Counted from the first letter of the stretch, positions 8,753-17,777 are shown. The stretch: 64,000 nucleotides of DNA from Mesorhizobium loti (GCA_002356515.1 AP017605.1:6743020-6807019); one strand, 5' to 3'. Notes: generated from the sequence alone by a model not told the origin. Translations and numbers: made by a program.

Positions 8753-8782
8753 CAAGCCGGCTCCCCGAAAAGAGCCGGCTTG
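8753..8782 (-). promoter_or_regulatory. Intercistronic hairpin after binding-protein gene
   Basis: Perfect 11-bp stem: CAAGCCGGCTC (8753-8763) pairs with GAGCCGGCTTG (8772-8782) around CCCGAAAA. It lies 18 nt after the binding-protein stop and before the ATPase half-genes. No T-run follows on the minus strand, so differential mRNA stability is more likely than termination. Confidence 0.7.
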
Positions 8783-8800
8783 ATGGATCTGTCGTAGCAG

Positions 8801-9988
8801 TCACTTCGCGCAGGCGTCGGGTACCTTCGAATAATCCCAGCCCTTGGTTGGCGCCGGGTTGGAGAAATAGGCATCGAGCCATTCCTCCGGCATCGGATCC
8901 TTGGGCGGGATCGGGAAGATCGAGACGGCATCCATCGTCATGCAGTCCTTGTACCATTGGCCGAGATCGGCGCTGTGCACCGGCGGGATCGGGATCAGCA
9001 GCGTGTTGAGCTTCGGCTTCTGGCCGTCGAGCATGCGCTCGCCGACGCGGAACAGCGTCTCGGCGGTCCAGTGCGGCAACACGGCATGGCCTTCGAAGCG
9101 GTACTTGTCGGGGTTGGCCTTCCAGTAGCCGAGAGCGTCGCCGGTGATCGAACCGGTGATCAGCGGCGCTGGCCGGCCGGCTTCTGCGAAGGCCTCGGCG
9201 ACGACGCGGCTTTCGCTGCCGGTCGTCCACACCGCGTCGATCGGCGCTGGATTGGTGGCGATCGCCTGCAGCACAACCGTCTTGGTGACGTTGGCCGTCC
9301 AGTTGCCGTTGACGTTGCGCGAGATCTTCAGCTTCGGATTTTCCGCCAGCGCCTTGTCGGCGCCCTGGCGCTCCTGCACCACGATCGGATGGCCGGCAAT
9401 GCCTTCGACGAGCAGGATGCTGGCGCCGTCCGGCTGCGCTTTGCCGATCGCCGTCATCATGTCGTAGCCCCAGCGCGCATAGTTGGAATCGACATTGATG
9501 GCGTTCGGGCTGGTCACCGAGCCGGCCGCGGTGATGAACGGGATGCCGGCCTTGGCGGCGGCATCGATGGCATCGTCGAGCGCGGTGGCCGAGCCCGGGA
9601 TCGAGGTGATGATCGAACACTTCTTGTCGATGAAGGCGCGGATCTGGTTGATCTGTTGGCTGGCATCGTTGTTGGAATCGGACACTTCGAAGCTGGACAC
9701 CGTGCCGTCGGCGATCAGCCCGTCGACCAGGCGCTTCAGCTCCTTGGTCACGGTGACCCGCCACGGATTGCCCTGGTAGGATTCCGAGTGGCACCATTTC
9801 CACGGCTTCGGCGGTGGGGTGAAATTGTCCCAGGCCGAAGGCAGCACCTTCTGCGGTGCGCCGTCATACTGCGCCTTGAGTTCGGTCGGCAGCCCCCCGA
9901 TGACGCCTTGCACGTCCTGGGCACAGGCAACGCCCGTGATGGATACAAAAGCGGTTGCGGCCATCAGGCCGCGCATCATGTTTTTCAT
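8801..9988 (-). CDS. Periplasmic sugar-binding protein (CUT2, Peripla_BP_4 type)
   Basis: A 395-residue receptor with a signal peptide over residues 1-23 (MKNMMRG start, cleavage near VACAQ). The fold shows the type I order: QINQIRAFIDKKCSIITSIP, then DDAIDAAAKAGIPFITAAGS, then DAVWTTGSESRVVAEAF. It binds the substrate of the split-ATPase importer. A strong site (GGAGGAG) precedes the ATG at 9988. It is longer than typical RbsB (about 300 residues). The ligand is unknown; the CoA-transferase and hydratase genes upstream suggest an unusual one. Confidence 0.9.
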   Translation of the reverse strand: MKNMMRGLMAATAFVSITGVACAQDVQGVIGGLPTELKAQYDGAPQKVLPSAWDNFTPPPKPWKWCHSESYQGNPWRVTVTKELKRLVDGLIADGTVSSFEVSDSNNDASQQINQIRAFIDKKCSIITSIPGSATALDDAIDAAAKAGIPFITAAGSVTSPNAINVDSNYARWGYDMMTAIGKAQPDGASILLVEGIAGHPIVVQERQGADKALAENPKLKISRNVNGNWTANVTKTVVLQAIATNPAPIDAVWTTGSESRVVAEAFAEAGRPAPLITGSITGDALGYWKANPDKYRFEGHAVLPHWTAETLFRVGERMLDGQKPKLNTLLIPIPPVHSADLGQWYKDCMTMDAVSIFPIPPKDPMPEEWLDAYFSNPAPTKGWDYSKVPDACAK

Positions 9989-10011
9989 TTTTCTCCTCCG
10001 TTCGGTTTCGT

Positions 10012-11169
10012 TCAGGCTCCTCCAACGGCAGCGCCGGACACCTGCGCGGGCGAACTCTCCCGGAACAGGTTATTGAGATCGGCAACGACCGCGGCGGGCT
10101 TCTGCCTGCCTGCGATGCCGGAAAGGATGCGGTCCGACGCCGCCTGTTGGAACGCCATGTAGCCGTCATGGCGAGGCCGCACCCATGCGCCTTCCAGCGT
10201 GGCGCGCGTGTCCCGATAGAAATTGCCGGTCGCGGCGTTGACGCTCTGGTCTTCCCAGGCTGCTGCGTGGCCGGGCTGTCCGCCGGCGGCGGCATAGGGA
10301 CCGCGCTGGACATCGCCGCTGGCAACCCAGTACGCAAAATCGATCGCGGCCTCTTTTGCCCGCGAAAAGGCCGACACCGCTATGCCGGTGCCGCCGAGCG
10401 CCGAGCCGACCGGGCCGTTGGAACCGATGACCGGAATGTCGGTGAAGGCCAGCCGGTGCGCACGAAACCCCGATATCGCATAGGAGACGTAGCCATAGAT
10501 CAGCGGCGCGCAGGCGATCTTGGAATCCGCCGCCGCCATGCGTTCGGAGACCGCGATCGGATCCATCTCGAAGCATGCCGGTTCGACCAGCGCGGCGATC
10601 TCGCGCATCGCTTCGAAGACCTGGCTGCCGGTCTCGCTATCGATGAGATCACGGGAGGGATCGGTCGAGCAGGGGTGACCGAGATTGCCGGCCAGCGTGT
10701 AGAACACCATCAACACATGCGGCGGCCGCAACGGCAGAAGCACACGGCCTTGCCGGGCGAGATCAAGCACCTCGCTCCAGCGCGCCGGCGGCGCATCGAG
10801 CGCATCCGGCCGCCAGGCCTGGACCTGGCTGGCCGCGTCGATCGGGAAAGCCCATTGCCGCCCTTGCCAGCTATAGCTCGGATAGGACTGGCCGACACTG
10901 CCCGAGGCGAGCGCGGTTCGCTCTGCCTCGCGGCCGGCGACATCCAGCGGCGCAAGGCAGCTTTCCGCCGTGATCTGGCCGACATGCGGATGGTCGATGA
11001 CGATCAGATCATAGGCGCGCGCCAGCTCCTCGACCGGGAAGGATTCAAAATCCTGCAGCGAGCGCTTGTCCCATTCGATGGCGATGCCGGTCCTCTGCTG
11101 CCAAAGCGACGAGCAGGCGACCATCGGATCATAGCCGCGCGGATGGCTCCAGGTCATGCCCTTGAGCAT
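10012..11169 (-). CDS. Solute-binding-protein-like protein without signal peptide
   Basis: A 385-residue protein with features of family 1 extracellular solute-binding proteins (YDLIVIDHPHVGQI near residue 50, then GGTGIAVSAFSRAKEAAID near 265). It starts directly with MLKGMTWSHPRGYDP and has no hydrophobic leader, so it may be cytoplasmic. The start at 11169 follows the CoA-transferase stop by 2 nt; the upstream open extension is out-of-frame coding for that enzyme and shows no leader either. It lies between the CoA-transferase gene and the true receptor gene. A substrate-sensing or enzyme-partner role is speculation. Confidence 0.7.
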   Translation of the reverse strand: MLKGMTWSHPRGYDPMVACSSLWQQRTGIAIEWDKRSLQDFESFPVEELARAYDLIVIDHPHVGQITAESCLAPLDVAGREAERTALASGSVGQSYPSYSWQGRQWAFPIDAASQVQAWRPDALDAPPARWSEVLDLARQGRVLLPLRPPHVLMVFYTLAGNLGHPCSTDPSRDLIDSETGSQVFEAMREIAALVEPACFEMDPIAVSERMAAADSKIACAPLIYGYVSYAISGFRAHRLAFTDIPVIGSNGPVGSALGGTGIAVSAFSRAKEAAIDFAYWVASGDVQRGPYAAAGGQPGHAAAWEDQSVNAATGNFYRDTRATLEGAWVRPRHDGYMAFQQAASDRILSGIAGRQKPAAVVADLNNLFRESSPAQVSGAAVGGA

Positions 11170-11171
11170 GG

Positions 11172-12338
11172 TCACAGGCCGAACTCCGCGCGGATCGCGG
11201 CACTGTGCTCGCCGATGCGTGGTGCGGCGCGATCGACCTTGGCCCTGACACCATCGACCCTCAGCGGCGAACTGGTGGTGAGGATCGAGACATCGTCCTC
11301 GCGCGTCACCGTCTGCAGCATGTCGAGCGACTGGAAACCTTCGCTCGCCAGCATCTCCGGCCAGGTCAGCACCTTGGCGCACCAGATGTCGGCCGGCTCA
11401 AGAATGGCGAGCCATTCGTCGATGGTCTTGCTGGCGATCCGTTGCGCGATGATCGCCTTGATGTCGTCGCGCGCGGTGAACCACGAGGCTGGTTTGTCGC
11501 GATAAGGCGCCAGCTCATGGAGCGACAGCAGATCGGCGAGTTTCGGGATCGGCGTCATGGCGATGGCGAGGTAGCCGTCCTTGGCTGGGTACACACCATA
11601 GGGCGCCGAAAGATAGGCATGCGCGCTGCGGAAATTGGAGCGCCTGGGCAAGCGGCGGCCGTCATTGAGATGTGTGGTCAGCACCTCGAACTGGAAGTCG
11701 ACCAGCGCTTCCAACAGGCTGGTCTCGATATGGCTGCCCTGGCCGCTGATGCCGCGCCGCACCAGTGCCGCCAGGATGCCTTGGGCGCAGGCCGCACCCG
11801 CCAGCATGTCGCCGATCGCAAGCCCGAACGGCACCGGCCCCTGGTCCTCGTCGCCATTCAGCCACATCACTCCGGAGCGCGATTGCGCCAGCAAATCCTG
11901 CCCGGGCCGCTTGACCCATGGGCCTTCTTCGCCATAGCCGCTGATCGAGGCATAGACCAAACGCGGGTTGATCTTGCGCACCGTCTCGTAGTCGAAGCCG
12001 AGCCGCTCGATGACGCCGGGCCGGAAATTCTGGATCAGCACATCCGCTTTGGCCAGAAGCCCGCGCAACGCTTTGAGATCGGCCTCGTTCTTGAGGTCGA
12101 TGGCAAAGCTTTCCTTGGCGCGGTTGATGGCGTGGAAGATTGTGGAATCGCCGCCGATCTCGGTGTCGCTGAGATAGAGCCGGCGCGACAGGTCGCCGCC
12201 ATCCGGGCGCTCGATCTTGATGACGCGGGCGCCGAGATCGAGCAGCCTGAGCGAGCAATAGGGGCCCGACAGAAACTGGCTCATGTCGACGACGGTCAGA
12301 CCGGCAAGCGGCAATTCGGCTGCAGCCGGCATCGTCAT
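11172..12338 (-). CDS. CaiB/BaiF (class III) CoA transferase
   Basis: A 388-residue class III CoA transferase, which moves CoA between carboxylic acids through aspartyl-CoA intermediates. The N-terminus shows the family opening ([33 protein letters not shown]), and the [17 protein letters not shown] segment lies near residue 135. The catalytic aspartate is probably in the [16 protein letters not shown] stretch near residue 190. The ATG at 12338 overlaps the hydratase stop as ATGA. Pairing with a MaoC protein suggests CoA activation and hydration of an imported acid. Confidence 0.93.
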   Translation of the reverse strand: MTMPAAAELPLAGLTVVDMSQFLSGPYCSLRLLDLGARVIKIERPDGGDLSRRLYLSDTEIGGDSTIFHAINRAKESFAIDLKNEADLKALRGLLAKADVLIQNFRPGVIERLGFDYETVRKINPRLVYASISGYGEEGPWVKRPGQDLLAQSRSGVMWLNGDEDQGPVPFGLAIGDMLAGAACAQGILAALVRRGISGQGSHIETSLLEALVDFQFEVLTTHLNDGRRLPRRSNFRSAHAYLSAPYGVYPAKDGYLAIAMTPIPKLADLLSLHELAPYRDKPASWFTARDDIKAIIAQRIASKTIDEWLAILEPADIWCAKVLTWPEMLASEGFQSLDMLQTVTREDDVSILTTSSPLRVDGVRAKVDRAAPRIGEHSAAIRAEFGL

Positions 12339-12886
12339 TTCTCCGTCTTGCCGACGAAGTCGGCCGGGTTGCGGTACTTCACCGTCTGCAAATGCTCGCA
12401 ATACAAAACGAGCTCGCCTTCGCCCTTGAACACCTCGTAGCTGGCGCGGATCAGCCCCATCTCCTTGTAGCGCGGCTTCTTGTCGAGGTTGGAGCGGATC
12501 GAATAGATCGTGTCACCAATGAAGACAGGCTTTATGAAGCGGAGCTTGTCATAGCCGTAGGAAAAGGCGTTGATGCAGTTGGTGGCAACCAGCCCCAGCC
12601 CCGCCGAAAAGACGAAGGCGCCGGCGATCAGCCGCTTGCCGAAAATGCCTTCGCTCTCGGCAAACATCTGGTCCTGTACATAAGGGTGGATGTCGAGCAC
12701 CAGCGCGTTGAACAAATGGCTGTCGCCTTCCGCCATTGTGCGCCGCAACGAGCGAATTTTCTGGCCGACCGGCCAGTCCTCATAGAACCAGTTCTCGGCG
12801 TTCCACACCGGCAGCGCGGCATGATCTTCAGGCATGTTTTTTGGATGCGTCGAGGCAACGCCGACCGTGGGGGCGAAGTCGTTCAT
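12335..12886 (-). CDS. MaoC-like hot-dog-fold (de)hydratase
   Basis: A 183-residue single hot-dog protein of the MaoC group, whose members hydrate or dehydrate acyl-CoA thioesters. The segment [20 protein letters not shown] leads into the hot-dog helix region [18 protein letters not shown], and [18 protein letters not shown] forms the later sheet. It is the first gene of the long minus-strand operon; GGAG precedes the ATG at 12886. With the next CoA transferase it resembles mesaconyl- or itaconyl-type pathways, but the true acid is not visible. Confidence 0.85.
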   Translation of the reverse strand: MNDFAPTVGVASTHPKNMPEDHAALPVWNAENWFYEDWPVGQKIRSLRRTMAEGDSHLFNALVLDIHPYVQDQMFAESEGIFGKRLIAGAFVFSAGLGLVATNCINAFSYGYDKLRFIKPVFIGDTIYSIRSNLDKKPRYKEMGLIRASYEVFKGEGELVLYCEHLQTVKYRNPADFVGKTEK

Positions 12887-12984
12887 GGCTGGCTCCAGCG
12901 ATCTCGCGGGAGGTACCCAGCAATCGTTTGAACACGCCTCGAAGCGCCTGAATGCAATACGTCTCCTCCCGTCAATCTTCTTTT

Positions 12985-13003
12985 GTAAATAGTATTTTCA
13001 CAT
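12985..13003. promoter_or_regulatory. Operator-like palindrome in divergent promoter
   Basis: TGTAAATAGTATTTTCACA contains a perfect core AAATA-G-TATTT (12988-12998) and lies in the AT-rich gap between the MaoC-led operon and the divergent lactonase gene. No regulator gene is adjacent, so the binding protein would be encoded elsewhere. Nothing else stands out in the 196-nt gap. Confidence 0.45.
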
Positions 13004-13082
13004 ATGGGGTTGCGTTGCAAGCGAGGACAGGCGAAATTTTGGCCGGCCCGCACGCTCAGGTGCAGGCGGGAGGGAGGAAATC

Positions 13083-14180
13083 ATGGGCAAGGATTGTCTG
13101 GTCTTCGTCGGTAGCCTGAACCGCGAGGCGCCGTATTTTCAGGGCGCGCGCGGCATCGGCCTCAGCGTCTACAGCTTCGACGAGGCAACGCTGGAAAAGC
13201 GAAAGCTGGCCGAGACCAATGACGTCGACAACCCGACCTTCCTTTCGGTGACATCGGATGGTTCGCGCATCTACGCCAATTCGGAAGTGTTTGCCTGGCG
13301 CGAGGGCACCGTCTCCGCCTACCGCTTCGATCGTGGTTCGAGCACGCTCTCCTATCTGAACAAGCAGCCGTCGCTCGGCAGCATCACCGCCCACAACACC
13401 ATCACCCGCGATGGGACGAAGTTGCTGGTTGCCAACTATGGCATGGGCGAGGGCGGTCCGGATCGGGCGGTGGTGGTCTACGGCTTCGAGAAGGACGGCG
13501 CGCTGTCGGCGCCGCTGGCCAGCGTTTCGCACTCCGGCACGGGGCCGAACGCGGCGCGGCAGGAACGCTCGCACGCCCACAGCGTTACCGAAACCATTGC
13601 CGGCGGAACAGCCATCGTCGCCGACCTCGGCATCGACCGGCTGGTGTCCTACCGGATCGAACAGGATGGAAATCTGAGCAAGCTTGCCGAGTCCGCCCTG
13701 ACGCCGGGCGCAGGTCCGCGTCATCTCGCGCTGCATCCGAACGGACGCTTCGTCTTCGTCATGAACGAGCTGGACTCGACCGTCGTGTCGATGGCGTTGG
13801 ACGATGCATCAGGCAAGCTGTCGATCATCGATGCCAAGCCGGCGGTGCCGGCCGAGGCGCGCGACAGCAACCATTGCGCCGATATCCAGATCTCGCCGGA
13901 TGGCCGCTTCATCTACGGCTCCAATCGTGGCCATGACAGTGTCGTCATCATGGAGGTCGGCCAGCAGACCGGCGCGCTCGACCTCGTCGGTTATGTCCGC
14001 TGTGGCGGCGCCACGCCGCGCAACCTGGCACTGACGCCGTCAGGCGGCCATCTGTTCTCGGCCAATCAGAATGCCGACCGCATCTCGATCTTCGCGCGTG
14101 ACGCTGCGAGCGGCATGCTGACCGACACCGGACGCGCCATCGAGATCGGCACACCGATGTGTGTCAGGATCGTGCGCTGA
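13083..14180 (+). CDS. Beta-propeller lactonase (6-phosphogluconolactonase-type, YbhE-like)
   Basis: A 365-residue seven-bladed propeller protein. Repeated blade elements are visible, such as PTFLSVTSDGSRIYANSE, GPRHLALHPNGRFVFVMNE and QISPDGRFIYGSNRGHD, about 50-60 residues apart. The family opens sugar lactones. There is no signal peptide, so it should act in the cytoplasm. The start is preceded by GGGAGGAAATC. It is divergent from the CoA-transferase/importer operon and may act on a lactone of the imported compound; the true substrate may not be 6-phosphogluconolactone. Confidence 0.85.
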   Translation: MGKDCLVFVGSLNREAPYFQGARGIGLSVYSFDEATLEKRKLAETNDVDNPTFLSVTSDGSRIYANSEVFAWREGTVSAYRFDRGSSTLSYLNKQPSLGSITAHNTITRDGTKLLVANYGMGEGGPDRAVVVYGFEKDGALSAPLASVSHSGTGPNAARQERSHAHSVTETIAGGTAIVADLGIDRLVSYRIEQDGNLSKLAESALTPGAGPRHLALHPNGRFVFVMNELDSTVVSMALDDASGKLSIIDAKPAVPAEARDSNHCADIQISPDGRFIYGSNRGHDSVVIMEVGQQTGALDLVGYVRCGGATPRNLALTPSGGHLFSANQNADRISIFARDAASGMLTDTGRAIEIGTPMCVRIVR

Positions 14181-14216
14181 GGCGCTCGCAACGACCCTCG
14201 GACAACTGGACGGGGC

Positions 14217-15197
14217 TCAAGCCTGCTGTATGGCCGAGAGCTTCCAGCTCGAGCCATTCTGACGCGTGAATGTCCACAGCTCGGTCGTCTCCGTCGGATG
14301 ATCCTCGTCTCCTTCGACGACCTTGCCGTTGGCCCGTTCGCGCATCACGTCACGGGACTCGTAGCGCAGTGCGGCTGTGGCGTAGTCGCGGTCATCCTCG
14401 CGCCAGCTTTCGGCGATGTCGGCCTGCAGCAAGGTGATATCGGAGACCTCGTTCCGGAGACCTTTCTGGGCGTTGTCGGCCAGCTCTTCTGAGAGATAGG
14501 ACACCATTTCGGGCGTCGTCGCCCGGCGGAGCGCAGCATGGTCTTCGCGCCCGAATGCTTCCTGGACATCGGTCAGCAGCTGCTGGAAGGCGTCGAGGTC
14601 GGTCTGGGCCAAGGTGATCTCTTCGGAGCCTGCAGCCGGCGAGCTTCCGCCTGGACCACCGCCGAAGCCGGGAATTGTAAAGGAGCCTGCGGTCTGCTGC
14701 TGTTCCGTTGCGCGGTTCTCAAATCGCGACGCCTGGGCATTGCCGGCACCAGCAAGCGCGGGCGCCGGACCACGCGCGGATTGCGAGCGGAAGAACCTGA
14801 TGGCCAGCATGATGGCGCCACCGATGAGCAGGGCCTGAAGCAGGAAACCGAACATGCCGGCCAGCCCGCCGAAGCCCTGGCCCAGCAGCAGCCCGATCAG
14901 GCCACCGATCAGCAGGCCGCGCATCATCGTTCCACCGAAGCCGCTCATGAAGCCGGGCCTCTGCACCTGCGGCTGCCGGGCGGCAGAATTCACACCGGTG
15001 TTGGGCGTCATCGAACGCTCGACCGGAGCGGTCGGCGCCGGTGCCGTCCTCGTCGGCGGCGCCGACTGGAAGGTGCGCGTGCCGCGGCTGCCGAAACTGC
15101 CGCCGCGCCGCGCCTCGGCATGATCGATCGCGACCATGGAGAATGCCAGGAACAGTCCTGCAAACAGGGCTGCAAATCGGCTGGTGCGAGACATCAT
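14217..15197 (-). CDS. Tim44-domain membrane protein
   Basis: A 326-residue protein: signal-like N-terminus (about residues 1-30), an Arg/Pro/Thr-rich low-complexity stretch, a glycine-rich hydrophobic pair (GLLIGGLIGLLLGQGFGGL, then LLQALLIGGAIMLAIRFF) near residues 90-135, and a C-terminal Tim44-like domain (residues 185-325). It ends TRQNGSSWKLSAIQQA. Such proteins are common in alphaproteobacteria and have no settled biochemical role. ATG at 15197 or 15194 are both possible. It is convergent with the lactonase gene and has no link to the catabolic genes. Confidence 0.82.
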   Translation of the reverse strand: MMSRTSRFAALFAGLFLAFSMVAIDHAEARRGGSFGSRGTRTFQSAPPTRTAPAPTAPVERSMTPNTGVNSAARQPQVQRPGFMSGFGGTMMRGLLIGGLIGLLLGQGFGGLAGMFGFLLQALLIGGAIMLAIRFFRSQSARGPAPALAGAGNAQASRFENRATEQQQTAGSFTIPGFGGGPGGSSPAAGSEEITLAQTDLDAFQQLLTDVQEAFGREDHAALRRATTPEMVSYLSEELADNAQKGLRNEVSDITLLQADIAESWREDDRDYATAALRYESRDVMRERANGKVVEGDEDHPTETTELWTFTRQNGSSWKLSAIQQA

Positions 15198-15274
15198 CGG
15201 AGATGAACCTTTGTCGATGTGGTTTTCAGGAATTTCAGCAGGCGCCGGCCCGGGCACCGGGCGGTGTCATCGGG

Positions 15275-15568
15275 TCAATCGAACAATTCCTCGAAGAAGG
15301 ATTTCTTCCGCTTGGGATAGCGGTGGCCCTGCGAGCGGGAATAATCGTCATCACGGCCGTGCTGCGGCTGGGAGAACGCCGCCGGCTGTGGCTGCGGCGC
15401 AGGCGCCGCCTCCCTGCCGGAACGCTCGATGATCTTGTCGAGTTCGCCTCGATCAAGCCAGACGCCACGGCACTGCGGGCAATAATCGATCTCGATACCC
15501 TGGCGTTCGCTCATTGTGAGCGCAACGCGGCAGGAGGGGCAAACCAGACCAAGAAGGGAAGATGTCAT
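15275..15568 (-). CDS. Small zinc-ribbon protein (zf-TFIIB family)
   Basis: A 97-residue protein with two CxxC pairs, CPSC at about residues 10-13 and CPQC at about 31-34, followed by GVWLDRGELDKIIER. This is the TFIIB-type zinc-ribbon pattern. The C-terminal half is charged and low in complexity, ending KKSFFEELFD. The ATG at 15568 has GGAG six nt upstream; an in-frame ATG at 15580 lacks a site. The function of the family is unknown. The 213-nt gap to the next gene contains only the 19-bp tandem repeat. Confidence 0.8.
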   Translation of the reverse strand: MTSSLLGLVCPSCRVALTMSERQGIEIDYCPQCRGVWLDRGELDKIIERSGREAAPAPQPQPAAFSQPQHGRDDDYSRSQGHRYPKRKKSFFEELFD

Positions 15569-15742
15569 ACGGGGCTCCAAACCGAAAGGATTGAGCCCGC
15601 TTGACCGAAAAGGGTGGAAACGGGCCCGTTAAAGCGGTCCGACATCACAATCACCAGAAGCGATCGTCAGAGGGGCCCGGCCCGCATTCGACAGTTAGGA
15701 ATGCGGGGCCAAGCCTTCAAGGGCGGTATCGCCGGAAAGTTG

Positions 15743-15799
15743 CTCAGACCGTCACGACGATCTCAGATCGTCACCACGATCTCAGATCGTCACCACGAT
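15743..15799. repeat. Three tandem copies of a 19-bp unit at the 3' end of a gene
   Basis: CTCAGATCGTCACCACGAT occurs at 15762-15780 and 15781-15799, with a slightly diverged copy (two changes) at 15743-15761. Each unit with its junction contains AGATCGT-CACC-ACGATCT, a 7-bp inverted repeat. The copy at 15781 encodes the last codons and stop of the oxidoreductase gene, so the repeat has arisen by duplicating the gene end. It may act as a terminator. Confidence 0.85.
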
Positions 15800-16771
15800 C
15801 TTGCCGAACTGCTCGTTCGATTCGAGATAGTGATGCGCTTCGACGATCTGGTCGAAGGCAAAACTCCGGTCGATGATCGGCCTCAGCGTACCTGTCTCCA
15901 GGCCTTCGAGGATAAACGCCTTGGCGGCTTCCAGCTTCTCCGGGTCGCCGGTGATCTCGTGCATGAGATAACCACGCAACGTCAGCGTCTTGCCCAACAC
16001 GGCAGCCAACGGGAACGGCGTCGGCTCGCTGCTGAGGCCGCCATATTCGATGAGAATGCCGCCCTTTGACATCGCCGCCGTCAGCGGTTCGAAGATCGGG
16101 CCGCCGACTGCATCCAGCACCACGCGCACGCCTCGCGGTCCCGCGATCTTGCTCAGCCGTGCGGCGAGGTCCTCCTCAGCCAGGACGACAACATGTGCCG
16201 CTCCGGCATCGAGCAAGGCCTGTTTCTTTACCGATGTTCGCGTCACCGCGATCGCTGTCGCGCCAATTTTGTTGGCGATCTGGATCGCAGCAAGCCCGAC
16301 ACTGCTTGAGGCCGCGGTGATGACGACGGCCTCTCCCCTGCCAAGCCTGGCAATGTCGATCAGCGCACCATAGGCGGTGAGATACTGCATCCAGATGGCC
16401 GCCGCGCTCTGCCAGTCGAGCGACGGCGGATGCTTGACGATGAGTCCGGCGGGATAGATGACCAACTCGCCGTAAGCCGGCCAGCGAACCATCGATTGCG
16501 GCGGGATGACGCTGACGGCGTCGCCCGGCACGAAATCCTTCACGCCTTCGCCTATCGACTCGACGACGCCCGCTGCCTCCAGGCCAAGCCCGGAGGGCAG
16601 GGGCGGCGTCTCAATGTAAGCACCCGAACGCAACAGAGCCTCGGCGCGATTGAGGCCGAGGGCCTTGACGCGGATCTGAACCTCGCCCGGGCTCGGTGGA
16701 GGAAGGTCGACATCCTCGATGCGCAGAACCTCGGGATCACCATGCCGGTGGAAGCGAACTACACGTGTCAT
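15782..16771 (-). CDS. Medium-chain dehydrogenase/reductase (quinone-oxidoreductase-like)
   Basis: A 329-residue NAD(P)-dependent MDR enzyme. The N-terminal GroES-like part (residues 1-120) lacks the catalytic zinc cysteine, having GLNRAEALLRSGAY in its place. The nucleotide-binding part has VITAASSSVGLAAIQIAN near residue 150. Zinc-free members reduce quinones or activated alkenes. It is divergent from the LysR gene at 16875, the usual layout for a regulator and its target. The substrate is unknown. Its last codons lie within the 19-bp tandem repeat. Confidence 0.87.
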   Translation of the reverse strand: MTRVVRFHRHGDPEVLRIEDVDLPPPSPGEVQIRVKALGLNRAEALLRSGAYIETPPLPSGLGLEAAGVVESIGEGVKDFVPGDAVSVIPPQSMVRWPAYGELVIYPAGLIVKHPPSLDWQSAAAIWMQYLTAYGALIDIARLGRGEAVVITAASSSVGLAAIQIANKIGATAIAVTRTSVKKQALLDAGAAHVVVLAEEDLAARLSKIAGPRGVRVVLDAVGGPIFEPLTAAMSKGGILIEYGGLSSEPTPFPLAAVLGKTLTLRGYLMHEITGDPEKLEAAKAFILEGLETGTLRPIIDRSFAFDQIVEAHHYLESNEQFGKIVVTI

Positions 16772-16855
16772 TCGGGCTACTCCAAATTATCTGAACCGAA
16801 TGAGCTATGCAGCCAGGAGGTTTCGTGGATAAATGGGCGTAAGCATAAAGCAGTA

Positions 16856-16870
16856 GAAACCAAAGGTTTC
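16856..16870. promoter_or_regulatory. Perfect palindrome before the LysR start
   Basis: GAAACC-AAA-GGTTTC lies 4 nt before the LysR ATG. The half-site GGTTTCG is repeated at 16819-16825, 46 nt away. Its place between two divergent genes suggests an operator for the LysR protein controlling the oxidoreductase gene and itself. Confidence 0.5.
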
Positions 16871-16874
16871 GAAT

Positions 16875-17777
16875 ATGGATCGGCTCGAGAGCATGGCCGT
16901 GTTCGTTAGGGCGGTCGACCTCGGCTCATTCGCGGCCGCGGCGATCACGCTCGATCTGTCCGGCCCAATGGTGGGCAAGCATGTCCGATTTCTCGAAGAC
17001 CGGCTGGGCGTGCGCCTCATCAACCGCACCACGCGCCGTCAGAGCCTGACCGATTTCGGCCGCGCCTATTACGAACGCTGCCGGGTCGTGCTGGCCGAGG
17101 CCGAAGCCGCGGATGCGCTCGCCGCCGACCAGCTCTCGGAGCCGCGCGGAAAACTGCGCGTCACCATGCCGGCGCATTTCGGCCGCCACTGCGTCACCCC
17201 AGTGCTGCTGCAGTTCGCGCGGCAATATCCGATGCTGGAACTCGATTTGTCGCTCAGCGACCGCTTCGCCGATCTCGCCGAGGATGGCTACGACCTTGCC
17301 ATCCGCACCGGAGATCTGGACGACAAAGCCGGCGTGATCGCGCGGCGTGTCGCACGCCAGGGCATGGTCGTCTGCGCCGCGCCTTCCTATCTCAAAAGCC
17401 ACGGCGAACCGCGGCGGATCGAAGACCTCGCCGACCATCAGGCAATCGTCTACCGCCGGATCGGCCAGGCCGTTCAGCCGTGGCTGTTTCCCCGCGAAAG
17501 GCAAGCCGCTCAGGAGATCATGCCGAGCGGCCGGCTGCGGCTCGACGATCTCGATGCCATCGCCGATGCTGCAGTCGAAGGCATGGGGCCGGCATGGCTG
17601 CCCTGGTGGCTGGTTCGCGAGCGCATTCGAGCCGGTGCGCTGGTGGCGCTGTTACAGGACCAGCCGCGCTATCCCTACGACTGCCACGCCCTTTGGCTGC
17701 AGACGCCGCATCTGCCGCTCAAGGTGCGGCTCGCCGTCGATGCGCTGGCGGCCGCACTGCCGAAACTGATGGCCTGA
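16875..17777 (+). CDS. LysR-family transcriptional regulator
   Basis: A 300-residue LTTR. Residues 1-60 form the winged helix-turn-helix (MDRLESMAVFVRAVDLGSFA, then LINRTTRRQSLTDFGR). The substrate-binding part starts near residue 90 with GKLRVTMPAHFGRHCVTP. It groups by eye with the DmlR-like LTTRs that sit beside a single target gene. It is divergent from the MDR gene; the GAAACC/GGTTTC palindrome just upstream is its likely site. Confidence 0.93.
   Translation: MDRLESMAVFVRAVDLGSFAAAAITLDLSGPMVGKHVRFLEDRLGVRLINRTTRRQSLTDFGRAYYERCRVVLAEAEAADALAADQLSEPRGKLRVTMPAHFGRHCVTPVLLQFARQYPMLELDLSLSDRFADLAEDGYDLAIRTGDLDDKAGVIARRVARQGMVVCAAPSYLKSHGEPRRIEDLADHQAIVYRRIGQAVQPWLFPRERQAAQEIMPSGRLRLDDLDAIADAAVEGMGPAWLPWWLVRERIRAGALVALLQDQPRYPYDCHALWLQTPHLPLKVRLAVDALAAALPKLMA

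Noticed and set aside
11205-12440. A 411-codon open frame antisense to the CoA-transferase gene
   Set aside because: The other strand encodes a clear class III CoA transferase; this frame is a G+C-driven shadow.
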